Below are positions 24,150-34,166 of a DNA stretch of 64,000 nucleotides, in pieces. This DNA is from Macrolepiota albuminosa (taxonomy: Eukaryota > Basidiomycota > Agaricomycetes > Agaricales > Agaricaceae). The number at the start of each line of letters is the position of its first letter. Within the stretch, counting starts at the first letter, position 1. Under the pieces are notes generated by a model. The model did not search any database. It had not been told where the DNA came from and saw only the letters and a list, made by a program, of their open reading frames with translations. Where the stretch lies: NCBI GenBank assembly GCA_027475525.1, contig JAMWFC010000129.1:1-64000 (forward strand), written 5' to 3'. Made by a program: the position numbers and the translations under genes.

Positions 24150-25119
24150 TTAAGGGTATTCTCTGGTCAGATTGAGGCTCAAACTGGTTTAGGGAAGTCT
24201 ACTACTGGGAGGATTGGTAGAGAGTTGGAGATGGACAAGGAAAACCATCCTGGAGGCCATCCTGCTAAGCTTACTCCATGTGATAAACAGGCTATTGTTT
24301 GACAAATCTCAACTGGAAGACTTGATACAGCTGTCCAGGCCACTAATTTTATCAACAACATCATTTTCAACCCTGTCTCTTCCAAGACTGTCTGGAATGT
24401 GTTGAAGGAGGAGGGGTATTGGTCTGCTACCAAGAGAAAAGTTTCTATGCTCAAAGCTAAACATTGACAACTACAGCTTAAATGGGCTCAGAAGCATCAG
24501 AACTGGACTATAGAGGACTGGAAAAGGGTGTTGTGGACAGATGAGACAAAGATTAACAGGATTGGGTCAGATGAGAAGCAGTATGTGTGGAAGCTACAAG
24601 AAGAAGACATTTCAGACTGAACAACTACACCTACTGTGAAGCATGGAGGAGGGAATAATCTCATGGTATGGGGCTGTATGAGTTGGAATGAGGTAGAAAA
24701 GCTTGTAGAGGTGGTGGGGATCATGAATGCAGAGCAGTGCTCTGAAATTTTAGATGATGGAGCAAAGGAGAATTTTGAGAAGTTGGAGATGGAGGAGGGT
24801 GCCCACTACTTTCAACAGGACAATAACTCCAAACACAACTCCAAGAGGGCTGACAAGTGGTTTGAGGACAGCAACTTTAATGTCCTTTGGTGGCCAGCCC
24901 AATCCCCTGATCTCAACCCTATTGAACATCTCTAGGAGTACCTCAAAGAGCAACTTAGGCAGTATGAAACACCTCCTTATGGTGTGCATGAATTATGGGA
25001 GAGGGTTGCAAAGGAGTGGGATGAAATACCACCAGAGGTATGCCAAAGACTAATAGAAAGCATGCCTAGAAGGATTCAAGCAGTTATCAAAGCAAATAGA
25101 GGACATACAAAGTACTAGA
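24150..25119 (+). pseudogene. Broken Tc1-type DD34E transposase
   Basis: Fragments in order: helix-turn-helix part FSGQIEAQTGLGKSTTGRIG, HPGGHPAKLTPCDKQAIV, then RVLWTDETKINRIG (first Asp), VKHGGGNNLMVWGCMSW, YFQQDNNSKHNSKRADKWF (second Asp), WWPAQSPDLNPIEHL (Glu), and IPPEVCQRLIESMPRRIQAV to the stop at 25119. In-frame stops include two TGA that would be CGA (Arg) in relatives and a TAG where the invariant Trp of the HLW motif should be. The protein cannot be made intact. Confidence 0.88.
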
Positions 25120-25123
25120 TACT

Positions 25124-25345
25124 AAAATTAGAGATGCTCAAAAAACTGTCCCAATGAGTGAATATTTTAAAATGGCTATTGCTCCATCAGTTTTGATCTT
25201 GATTACATAAACTTAAATTCATTTTGTAGCTACAATGCCATAGTATTTTACATGATTTAATCAGGATTTTATGTACTTCCCATCCTTCATGCCAATGTCA
25301 TCTTTCAAAAAGTATGAAACATTGGGACAGTTTTTTGAGCCACTG
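25124..25345 (-). repeat. Right terminal inverted repeat of the Tc1 element
   Basis: Reverse complement of 23740-23961 with no mismatch that I can find, including the inner inverted 20-mer. Confidence 0.92.
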
Positions 25346-25943
25346 TATCTTTGCCTGAATTATGTTGCTTACAACTTGCTAGGTAGTGTCAGAGGTGCTA
25401 TTATCAAGCACATCAAATAATTACATCTGCTCAAGCACACTAGAATGTTGAAATTGCCTGTTACATGCATTCCACTGTCTATTATGATTATCATTCTACT
25501 CCAAATTCATTCTATCACATGTATATAGTTTTCCAGCAGTATATAAACTGTAGATAGTTTACCTGAAGTCCTTATTCTTTCTAACTTTGAACTTCAGGTT
25601 AGTAGCACTTTACTTTGCTTAATATAATTCTTTCTGACTTTTGATTTCAGCTTTAGTGACAGTTTCTGTTCCTTGTGCTTTGTCTGTCTTCAATACAGGA
25701 CTCTGTTAGGACTTCTCACAACTACACATACCAGGTGCTGGAGATGGTGTTGTACTGCATAACGTTCAGTGCACCCAACTACAGTTGGCATTATTATTTT
25801 GAAGCCTATTATAAGAAGTTTTGTTAAGACAGAATTTTGCTGAAAAGTTAAGCTCAGCAACAGTGCCACCTTCTGTTGGAGAGCACGTTTAAACAAATCA
25901 CCACTGACTCACTACATTTACTAGGCATGCTACTAAGATAGAC
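25346..25943. other. Unassigned AT-rich repeat DNA between Tc1 element and relic E1
   Basis: CpG-poor, stop-rich, with no recognised protein. It may hold E1's decayed 5' LTR or another inserted element, but I cannot align it with the Gypsy B LTR. Confidence 0.35.
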
Positions 25944-26719
25944 CTTAGACCAGGAGCTTGAAGCTGCTCCAAATAGCTTGGCTGAAAGCTTTTTCCCATT
26001 TTCCCAACCTTTTGAATACTTAGCAGATGAAAACTATATGCTGCTTACTCCTCTAAAAGAGTTATCTAGATTGTTATTGCCAGAACTTAGCAACTCAGAA
26101 ATAACCAAGCCTGTACCTACTACATTGATGCTAAGTGACACTAGCACCACCACTATACCTACTTCAACACATACACCAACCAATATGGAGCAGGCAAATA
26201 CTTAGCACATGCTGTCCAGAAACTACTTTTCATTGCCAAAATGGAATGAAACAAAGCCTTATAAGCTAACACAGTATTTTAAAGAATTGGAGTACTTTCT
26301 ATGTGACTGTCATATAACAAACAATATACAAATAAAAGAGTATGCTGCTAGATATATCTTATATGATACCACCAAATTGTGAACAGGCTTGACTGAGTTC
26401 CAAGGATTAATGGATGAAGCAGTGCCAAGGCCTTTCACTTATGAAGAATGAAAGAAGGCAATCATTCATTTATATTCTGGCACCAAAGAAGCTATGCATT
26501 ATACAGTAATAGAAATTCAGAAGCTAGTTTAAAATACCTTTATGATGGGAATTTATACTTTGGGCTCTTTTATTTGTGACTTTCAGCAGATAACGAGATG
26601 GCTAGTACAGAACAGGAAGTTATACAGAAATGAGGCATGACATTTATTTCAACAGGGAATCCTAACCTCACTGTGGACTAGGATTGTGTGTTGTCTGGAG
26701 ATTTTTATGCATAAGCATT
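25944..26719 (+). pseudogene. Relic E1, gag part 1 (Gypsy B family, old copy)
   Basis: Plus-strand degenerate gag: SRNYFSLPKWNETKPYKLTQ, YFKELEYFLCDCHITNN, IKEYAARYILYDTT, LFQQGILTSLWTRI. It aligns block by block with the Gypsy B gag (NHFSAPKWDESKPRELSQ, YFKELEYLFRDCNITDH, MKEYAARYVSYDTA, LFQQGIPTSLWTRI). Several stops; CpG almost absent. Interrupted at 26719 by Gypsy A and resumed at 32562. Confidence 0.88.
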
Positions 26720-26926
26720 TGTAATCCTACGATTATGACCACTCAGTATTTAGTACTGTTAGTATCTGATGGGGATTGGTGATCCCGCTTGATTACTTAC
26801 TTCTCTGGTTCTTACCATCACCACTTCGTCTTATTTCGTGTACACGCATATATATCATCTCAACTGTTGAATACAGCGAGGTTCTATCGTCTATTGGTGC
26901 TGTCTAAGTGAGGACTGCGTCCTACA
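26720..26926 (+). repeat. 5' LTR of Gypsy A
   Basis: 207 bp. Differs from the 3' LTR at six positions; five are CG versus TG/CA changes and one is a transversion. Confidence 0.95.
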
Positions 26927-27164
26927 CTTTTCTGACAATAACCACCTTTCGCTGTCATCAGTCCTTTTCCGAGCTGTATTTAGGTCGACCAGACGGTAAA
27001 TCAAAGTCGACCATCCCACCTTGGAACACAGACTCGGGGAAAGACTTTACGGTCTGTTTTCTCAATTTTCGAACGCATATACTTGGGGGGGGTCCTGAAT
27101 TTCGGGACGCCACATCATTCTGCCGGTTGTCAAACTGCCTCAAACGTCCCCTACTTCTGTTCTC

Positions 27165-28329
27165 TTGAAGACGCGCCATAGTGCACGCAAACGGATTGTA
27201 AATACTTCTCCACTGTCTTCCCTGCCCACCACCGCATCTGCAGAACCGTCCGAAAGACAGGAGAAACTTAATTCCTTGCCTTTACGAAAGCAAACTGTAC
27301 CTTCTGACAGTTCTTCCTCTCCGACACCCTTGCCCATATCCAACCATTGCAAGATGACAACTGTTACCAAACTAGGACCAAAACAGGCGACCATTGAGGA
27401 TTGTTACACTAAGCCTCCTATTTTGACGGAAGGAGACTTGACACCAGAAATAGCTAAAGATTATGAAACAGCGTGCCGGGATTTCTTTGACACCAAGGGC
27501 ATTGAGGAGTCCAACCAGGTTCATCACCTGCTGGTAGGAATCAAGGATTATCGCATGCGGAATTGGATTTCGGGCCAACGAGATCATATTGTTCAGCTGT
27601 CTTTTGAAGAATTTATGAAAGAAATTCGGGCAAACTATTTACCTCCGGATTGGGAACCGAGAGTCCGTATTTGCATTCTGTCAGCAAACTTCAATCACAA
27701 GAAACAAACCTTTTGGGACTTCACGTTGTATATTCAGAAACAGAATTTGTTATTGCTTGGAACACCATCTCATTTCAATCTTGCCCATCTTTGCACACAG
27801 ATCGAGGCGAAACTAGATTCTGCACTCTTGGTCATGTATTTTGAGCGCAATTTAGATGCCACAGTGGACTTTCATACATGGTTGAACAGCATTTGATTAT
27901 TGGATGACACTCGGTGCCAATCGGAAAAACAGGCTAGAAAAATAGCGGACGAGGTATTCCGACAATCTAAGAAACCTCTGACTACAGCGAATAAATTGAA
28001 CACGTCAACTATGAACGTTTCTGCAGCACAGAAGGGAGGAAGGTTGCCACCATTGACTAATGAAGAAAAGCGTCTCTTGCAAGATAATAGTGGATGTTAT
28101 CGATATCGTCACCCTTTCATGTCCTGCAGGACTAGTAACTGTACAGAATCGTTTCCGGATCCTGCAAAATACCAGACGTGGACTCAAGCACGCATAGATG
28201 CACTTGCAAGATAATAGTGGATGTTATCGATGTCGTCGCCCTTTTGTGTCCTGCAGGACTAGTAACTGTACAGAATTGTTTCCGGATCCCGCAAAATACC
28301 AGATGTGGACTCAAGCACGCATAGATGTA
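27165..28329 (+). pseudogene. Gypsy A gag, broken
   Basis: Capsid-like frame with ATG available at 27354 (MTTVTKLGPKQATIEDCYTK), continuing AKDYETACRDFFDTKGIEES and YLPPDWEPRVRICIL. Stopped by TGA at 27894-27896 and continued in the same frame (LLDDTRCQSEKQARKIADEV). The nucleocapsid CYRCRRPFVSCRTSNC-type zinc knuckle is present twice because of a 127-bp duplication, which also shifts the frame by one. No functional Gag can be made. Confidence 0.85.
28076..28329 (+). repeat. Diverged 127-bp tandem duplication of the zinc-knuckle segment
   Basis: Copies 28076-28202 and 28203-28329 differ at about eight positions, all transitions. Unlike the 77-bp duplications this one has aged, so it is a genuine old event. 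Confidence 0.85.
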
Positions 28330-30048
28330 CTGAAAGCTTCAGGTGCACGTGCATCACGACCTGTTGCTGCCACAGTTTTGTCTACTGCATCTACTTCTAC
28401 CGCTACTGTTGCCGCCGTACTGCCGACTTCTCCTGCGGGAGGGGGTCACATCGAGAAGTTTACTTCGGATGAGGATTCTGATGTGAGTGACATCCCTATT
28501 TCAGTTTCACATCTTGTTTGGAATAGGACCGTTATGGGACCAGAGATTGAATCCCCTATCACTGTTCCAATGTTATTGGACGACAGCTCACATCTTGTGC
28601 TCATGGACACAGATTTAGTTCACCGGCTTGGACTTCGAAAACATCGCTTGAAAGAACCGCTTATTGTATCCGTTGCACTGTCAAACTCTGAAAAGAAAGT
28701 TCCCACTGTACTCTCCGAATATTGTAAATTATCAACGACGTCTCTTGACAAAACGTGGACTTTGAATACTGTACGAGCTATTGTCGCATCAAACTTATGT
28801 TACTCTATAATTCTTGGTCGTCCATTTTTGAAGACAAATCACATTGTAATTGACCATGATAAAGATACTGTTATAGACAAACATACGATGTATGACTTAT
28901 TACATCCTGCACTACAACAGAGAAAGTCCGTTCAACAGTTCGTGCCGTGGAGAAAGAAAGTGAGGGAGACGGTTAACAGCCGCAAAGATATGATCAAAGA
29001 ATTGAAAGCGGTGTGTGGCATGCATTTGGAGAAGATGGAGCGACTGGGCCTGTTTGAAAAGGTTGCGGAGGTAAATGTGGTTGCCGCTATCCGTCTACGA
29101 ATAGAGGAGTTGGCGATGGAACAAACACTTGAAAAGCATGATGAACATGTGAAACAGGAGTTCAGAGACGTGTTTGAGCCAACTGTAAACGTAAAAGACC
29201 TTCCAAAAGACATGTTGGCGCAGATTAAGTTAAAGAACGCTGACCATGCGATCAAAACTCGAACGTATCAATGCCCATGTAAATATCGTGAAGTGTGGAA
29301 AACATTGATTGACGACCACTTGCAAGCAGGTCGTATTCAACCATCTGCATCGCAGTTTGCATCTCCGGCTTTTTTAATCCCAAAAGCGGATCCTACTGTG
29401 TTACCGCGTTGGGTCAATGATTATCGTGCTCTCAATGCAGCAACGGTGCCAGATAACCATTCTATTCCAAGGGTGGAAGACATTTTACATGATTGTGCAA
29501 AAGGGAAATTTTTTGCTGTCTTGGATTTAACGAACACATTTTTTCAAATGAAAATGGACCCTGAACATGTGCCACTGACAGCGGTATCGACACCGTTTGG
29601 ATTGTATGAGTGGCTGGTAATGCCTATGGGTTTAAGGAACGTACCAGCGATTCAACAACGTCGTGTGACAGCCACACTGCGAGAGTACATTGGCAAAATT
29701 TGCCATGTTTACTTGGATGACATCATTATTTGGTCCAAATTATTAGAAGAACATCATAAAAATGTTCGCAAAATATTGGAAGCATTGCGAAAAGCATGTA
29801 TGTTTGTAAATCTAAAGAAATCCCATCTGTACCGTACTAGTATCGACTTCCTAGGCCATTACATATCTGCCAAGGGTAGTGAAGCTGACAGTAAGAAGGT
29901 TGATCATATTCTTGCATGGCCAACTCTGCGATCAGCGAAGGATGTCAGATTCTTTCTAGGTCTAATGAGGTACATTGCAGGATTTTTGCCAAAACTGGCT
30001 GAATATACTAGAATTCTCAACACGTTGACCACGCAAAAGTGTGAGTAA
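28330..30048 (+). pseudogene. Gypsy A protease and reverse transcriptase
   Basis: The open frame runs from the second knuckle copy to TAA at 30048. Protease-like segment around 28575 reads LLDDSSHLVLMDTDLVHRLGL, where the usual D-(N/S)-G is altered. RT: LPRWVNDYRALNAATVPDNH, KFFAVLDLTNTFFQMKMD (first catalytic Asp), TPFGLYEWLVMPMGLRN, CHVYLDDIIIWS (YLDD box), SIDFLGHYISAKG. RT looks intact over its core, but upstream stops and the altered protease site suggest it is dead. Confidence 0.88.
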
Positions 30049-30801
30049 GACTTTCCCACATAGTCGTGGAAACACCAACGTGCATTTGATTGCATCAAGG
30101 AGTTAGTGATCAGCTGTGATTGTTTAACCACAATCGACTACCGAGACATATCAAAAACAATCTATGTTACGACTGATGCGAGTGACTTTCGTTCAGGGGG
30201 AGTGCTGTCTTTTGGGGAAATGTGGAAAACCGCTCGCCCAGTGGCTTTTGAAAGCCAAATGTTCAAAGGTGCTAAGTTAAATTACCCGGTGCATGAGAAG
30301 GAATTGCTGGCAATTGTGAGAGCATTAAAGAAATGGCGAGCGGATCTGTTTGGGTCAAAATTTGTGGTGTTCACAGACCACAAAACCCTACTGAATTTCA
30401 AAGGTCAACGGGACCTATCACGCTGCCAAGCTCGCTGGATGGAATTCTTGTCTCAGTTTGATTGTAAGATGATGTACGTCAAAGGAGAGGACAATATGGT
30501 GGCCAACGCATTATCAAGGCTTCTATACGACTTACCGGACACAAAGTTGTCTGAGAGAGAGGCACATTCATTGGCAGACATGCACGACGACGATTTAATC
30601 ACGGAGTATATTAACGCAGTAATTTCAGTGGGAGAAGCTTCTCTATTCACGGTGGCGTTTGAGCTCGCTCGCAAGAAGGTGACCCCAGACACCACTGTGT
30701 TATCTGTGCAAACAATAACAGTTGATGAAGGATGGTTGAATGACCTACATAATGGGTACAATAAGGACCCATGGTGCAAGAACTTGCTGGCAGCAGCTTG
30801 A
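30049..30801 (+). pseudogene. Gypsy A RNase H domain
   Basis: Continues after TAA/TAG stops near 30050-30065. Reads TIYVTTDASDFRSGGVLSFG (DAS catalytic start), PVHEKELLAIVRALKKWRAD (E), FVVFTDHKTLLNFKGQRDLS (D) and MMYVKGEDNMVANALSRL (D). Terminated by TGA at 30801. Confidence 0.85.
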
Positions 30802-32195
30802 GGAATGACATCGCTAGTAGAAAAAGATGGTATATGGTTCTTGGGATCACGCCTGCTTGTGCCTCGCACAGGCAATCTCCGCAAACGGATTTTTTGTCTT
30901 GCTCACAATTCTCTAGGCCATTTCGGATTTGAAAAGGTGTATGAAGCATTACGCTGGTCGTACTACTGGCCTAGGATGCGTCGAGATTTGGAGGAGGGTA
31001 CATCCCTGCATGTGCAGAATGTCAACGTTACAAATCACCAACCACACGGCCCATGGGACCACTTCACCTGTTGCTAGTGCTGGATGGGCGAGAAGAATCT
31101 GTGGCAATGGACTTCGTGGGGCCTCTGCCTGAGGATGACGGATTCAATTGCATACTGACGATAACAGACCGACTTCATTCTGACATTCGTATTATTCCGA
31201 CATGCATTGATATCACAGTGCCACAACTAGCTGAGCTCTTTTTCGAACATTGGTATTGTGAAAATGGTCTTCCCTCTGACATTGTTTGTGACAGAGATAA
31301 ATTATTCACATCGCGCTTCTGGAAGCACCTTACACGAATTATTAGTGTAAAAATTAAAATGTCGACGGCATACCACCCTGAAACAGATGGAGCCAGTGAA
31401 CGATCGAATAAGACAATTGTACAGGCATTGCATTTCCATGTCGACAGGACTCAAAGAGGGTGGGCTCGAGCGCTATGACATGTCCGTTTCGACATTATGA
31501 ACACGGTGAATAAATCTATGAAATACTTGCCGTTCCAATTAAAGATGGGACGCACTCTGCGCATAATCCCTCCATTGATTGCAGCGACAGAGCCTAGTGG
31601 ATCAGAAGAAGATACGGTGCATTGGATAATTGAGAGATTGGCTGTCGATACTGCGACGGCACAGGATAACTTGTTGCAGGCCAAGATACAGCAAGCCGCT
31701 CAGGCAAATAAAACTCGTGCAGACGATTGCGATTTTTGAATTGGAGATCAGATTTTGGTATGTACAAAAGACAAACGACAACAATACAAAAAGAAGGGAC
31801 AGAAACAAGTGGCAAAACTCATGCCCCAGTATGATGGTCCCTTTATTGTTACTGACGTTCATCCAGAGTCTTCAAATGTGACGGTATTCAGGCCGAACGA
31901 TCCTGATGCGTACAGACAGTACCACACATCAAAACTCTTGTTCTACACAGAAAATAATGCCTCACTGTTTCCGTCCCGACAGTTTGAAGAACCCGGCCCT
32001 GTCTTTGCCCCAGATACGGGACTCAACGAGCATTATGTCGAAAAGATTGTGGACGCCTGACGGAAAGGTCGTGGGTGGCAATATTTGGTCAGGTTCCAAG
32101 GATACGGTCCAGAACACGACGAATAGAAGTCCGGTCAAGAACTCGCAAACAACGAGGTCCTCGATGTCTGGTTGGCAGGAGATGGTAGAGGCTTA
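30802..32195 (+). pseudogene. Gypsy A integrase with C-terminal chromodomain
   Basis: HHCC region: RIFCLAHNSLGHFGFEKVYE; frameshifted near 31000-31050. Core: ESVAMDFVGPLPEDDG (D), SDIVCDRDKLFTSRFWKHL (D), STAYHPETDGASERSNK (E). After TGA stops at 31478, 31739 and 32060: QKQVAKLMPQYDGPFIVTDV, then a chromodomain-like VEKIVDA / GWQYLVRFQGYGPEHDE ending LDVWLAG. The chromodomain places Gypsy A among chromoviruses. Confidence 0.85.
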
Positions 32196-32354
32196 ATTTG
32201 AGATGTTCCTCTTCGCCATGTGCCTGCCGCCGGTAGCTTTTCTCTTGGGGTTTTTGACGCACCCACGCAAGCAGTTTTTTTTATCTTACTAACATTGCTC
32301 CCTTTTATTTCATTTTTCATTGCACGACAAGAATTTTTTTTGGTTGGGGAGAGG

Positions 32355-32561
32355 TGTAATCCTACAATTACGACCACTCAGTATTTAGTACTGTTAGTAT
32401 CTGATGGGGATTGGTGATCCCGCTCGATTACTTACTTCTCTGGTTCTGACCATCACCACTTCGTCTTATTTTGTGTACACGCATATATATCATCTCGACT
32501 GTTGAATACAGCGAGGTTCTATCGTCTATTGGTGCTGTCTAAGTGAGGACTGCGTCCTACA
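32355..32561 (+). repeat. 3' LTR of Gypsy A
   Basis: 207 bp, about 97% identical to the 5' LTR. Confidence 0.95.
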
Positions 32562-32640
32562 GCATTATCCTGAAAAACCCTATGATATAGATAAAGTCTT
32601 TAAGGCAGGCAAGTAGATATTAAAAGGCATGGACATAGAT
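32562..32640 (+). pseudogene. Relic E1, gag part 2
   Basis: Starts with the second copy of GCATT and reads HYPEKPYDIDKVFKAGK then a stop and ILKGMDIDIP, matching the Gypsy B gag HHPDEPYNVADVFEAGKWVLKGTDT. It continues directly from 26719, proving that Gypsy A jumped into E1. Confidence 0.88.
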
Positions 32641-32970
32641 ATACCTTTGCAGCGACCTGGCTTATGTCAGGTTTCGCTGAGTCAGAGGCTTTTCAGGAAA
32701 GCAATGCCCTTACAAGACAAACTTGATCTACAAATACTTGAGTGTCTGGAACTCCAGACTGAGCTCCAGGATTTAAGACATGGACAGGGGGACTTAGTCC
32801 GGAGGATCAGGTAAAGTCAAAGGAATTAAGGGGATGGAGCCAAGTTGAGAACCGAGAGTTTTAGGACGAGACCCAGTTAGTGAAGTTTAAGTCGCAAAGT
32901 GCATACTAATCTTAGGAGCATGCAAACAAGTTGAGCATGCCAGTCAAGCATGCCAGTCAGTGCGTACCAG
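32641..32970. other. Insertion X, left part
   Basis: 330 bp with no counterpart in the Gypsy B gag and with more CpG than E1. Contains a coiled-coil-like frame (LQILECLELQTELQDLRHGQ). With 44557-45035 it forms about 800 bp that separates the two halves of the E1 gag, so it was inserted in E1 before Gypsy B landed in it. Identity unknown. Confidence 0.45.
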
Positions 32971-33996
32971 TGATGACGCCCAAAGTTTGGTCAGTAACAA
33001 ATGTAACAATCGTGTTACCGTACCAAGAGTGTGCGTTGGGCGCGCTAAAAGTGATAAGAGGAGTCCCGGGCAGGTCCCAGAGAACGCGCCTGTGAAAAAG
33101 AGGAAAATCGGTAACGAGGTCGGCAAGTGTCAAGCGCTAAGGTAAAGCGCCTAAGGAAAATGCGGTAAGTGAACACGGCAAAGGTAAGCGGTAAGAGCAC
33201 GATAAGCTTAGCGAGGTCTAAGCGTCGATAATGCCTGCCGTAGTTGCAAGGCGCGAGTATGTCGAGTATTGGCGAACGTCTGCCTTAGTGAGGTCTAAGC
33301 GTCGATAATGCCTGCCGTAGTTGCAAGGCGCGAGTATGTCGAGTATTGGCGAACGTCTGCAACTGCTGATGAGTTTGACGTTGCCGACCGTAGCGTAAAT
33401 GAGCTCTTGAGCGTAAGGGAGACTGAAGTAAAGGGGGAAACTCTGGTCTATTCGTCTGCTATGTATGTACAAGTCGGTAAGTAATATATATACTACAAGG
33501 AGTTCACCGTCGCCAGTGACCAACCATCGCCAAAGTGCAGTAAACTGGAAAATTTCATAGGGGTAGCTCCAACGGTTTCAGATCCCTACTGTCCTTTGAG
33601 GACCCTTGGCGCCACCCGGTGACAGATTGCGGTGCTAAACCATCAATCCATCACCCTCCTGCCTGTCAGAACACCTAAGCGACATTGGGCGCCAAATCGA
33701 GACGGTAAGCGGTGTCAGATGCCAAGGTCAAACGCCAAGCTGTCCGTCAGTTTTTGATAGATCATCAAGCTTCTCGCTAAGCGCTGTCGTCAGTGACTGA
33801 TGCCATCTGTCAGTTGTCATTCTGTCTGCCGATCGGCGCTATCACTGATTGGATCTGCTTCTTGCCATGCGCGGCCGTCAGAAATGGCTTAAAATAGGTA
33901 GAACGCGTGCGCTAAGTTTGGAACGAGTGCGGCAAGGTTTCCGGAGCCAGTGCCGAGCCTGCCGTTGATGCGCCTAACCTGTATAGGGTCCTATCA
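32971..33996 (-). repeat. 3' LTR of Gypsy B
   Basis: 1026 bp as assembled, including one extra 77-bp copy (33207-33360). Without that copy it is 949 bp, exactly the length of the other LTR. Differences between the LTRs are nearly all C/T or G/A at CpG. Confidence 0.95.
33207..33360. repeat. 77-bp tandem duplication inside the 3' LTR of Gypsy B
   Basis: Period 77 (33207-33283 / 33284-33360) with a single C/T mismatch. The partner LTR has one copy only. Confidence 0.95.
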
Positions 33997-34009
33997 TCTC
34001 CCCCCAACT
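33997..34009 (-). promoter_or_regulatory. Polypurine tract of Gypsy B
   Basis: On the element's strand AGTTGGGGGGAGA lies immediately before the 3' LTR, the usual site of plus-strand priming. Confidence 0.8.
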
Positions 34010-34166
34010 GAAAAATTGACTGTCCTCAGTCACCAAATAAGGCTACCGTTACCGTTTTTGTGACAAGTGGCCCGTGCGTTCTTGAGATTTGGTTTATAGT
34101 CCTGGCGCATGAGTTTGGACTTCGTCTCTCCTCCACATCTTTACCTGGCGCTCTATTAAAAAAAAT

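Larger units (their letters stand above)
23740..25345 (+). mobile_element. Tc1/mariner element with perfect 222-bp inverted repeats
   Basis: 1606 bp bounded by TA on both sides (23738-23739, 25346-25347). Inverted repeats 23740-23961 and 25124-25345 appear identical over 222 bp and begin CAGTGGCTCAAAAAACTGTC. The interior holds a broken DD34E-type transposase. TA duplication, terminal CAGTG and the transposase motifs fix the superfamily. Confidence 0.92.
26720..32561 (+). mobile_element. Gypsy A: Ty3/gypsy chromovirus, full length but inactivated
   Basis: 5842 bp with two 207-bp LTRs (TGTAATCC...CCTACA) and a perfect 5-bp target duplication GCATT (26715-26719 and 32562-32566). Order gag, protease, RT, RNase H, integrase, chromodomain, then purine tract GGTTGGGGAGAGG (32342-32354) before the 3' LTR. 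Interrupts the gag relic of E1. Confidence 0.95.
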
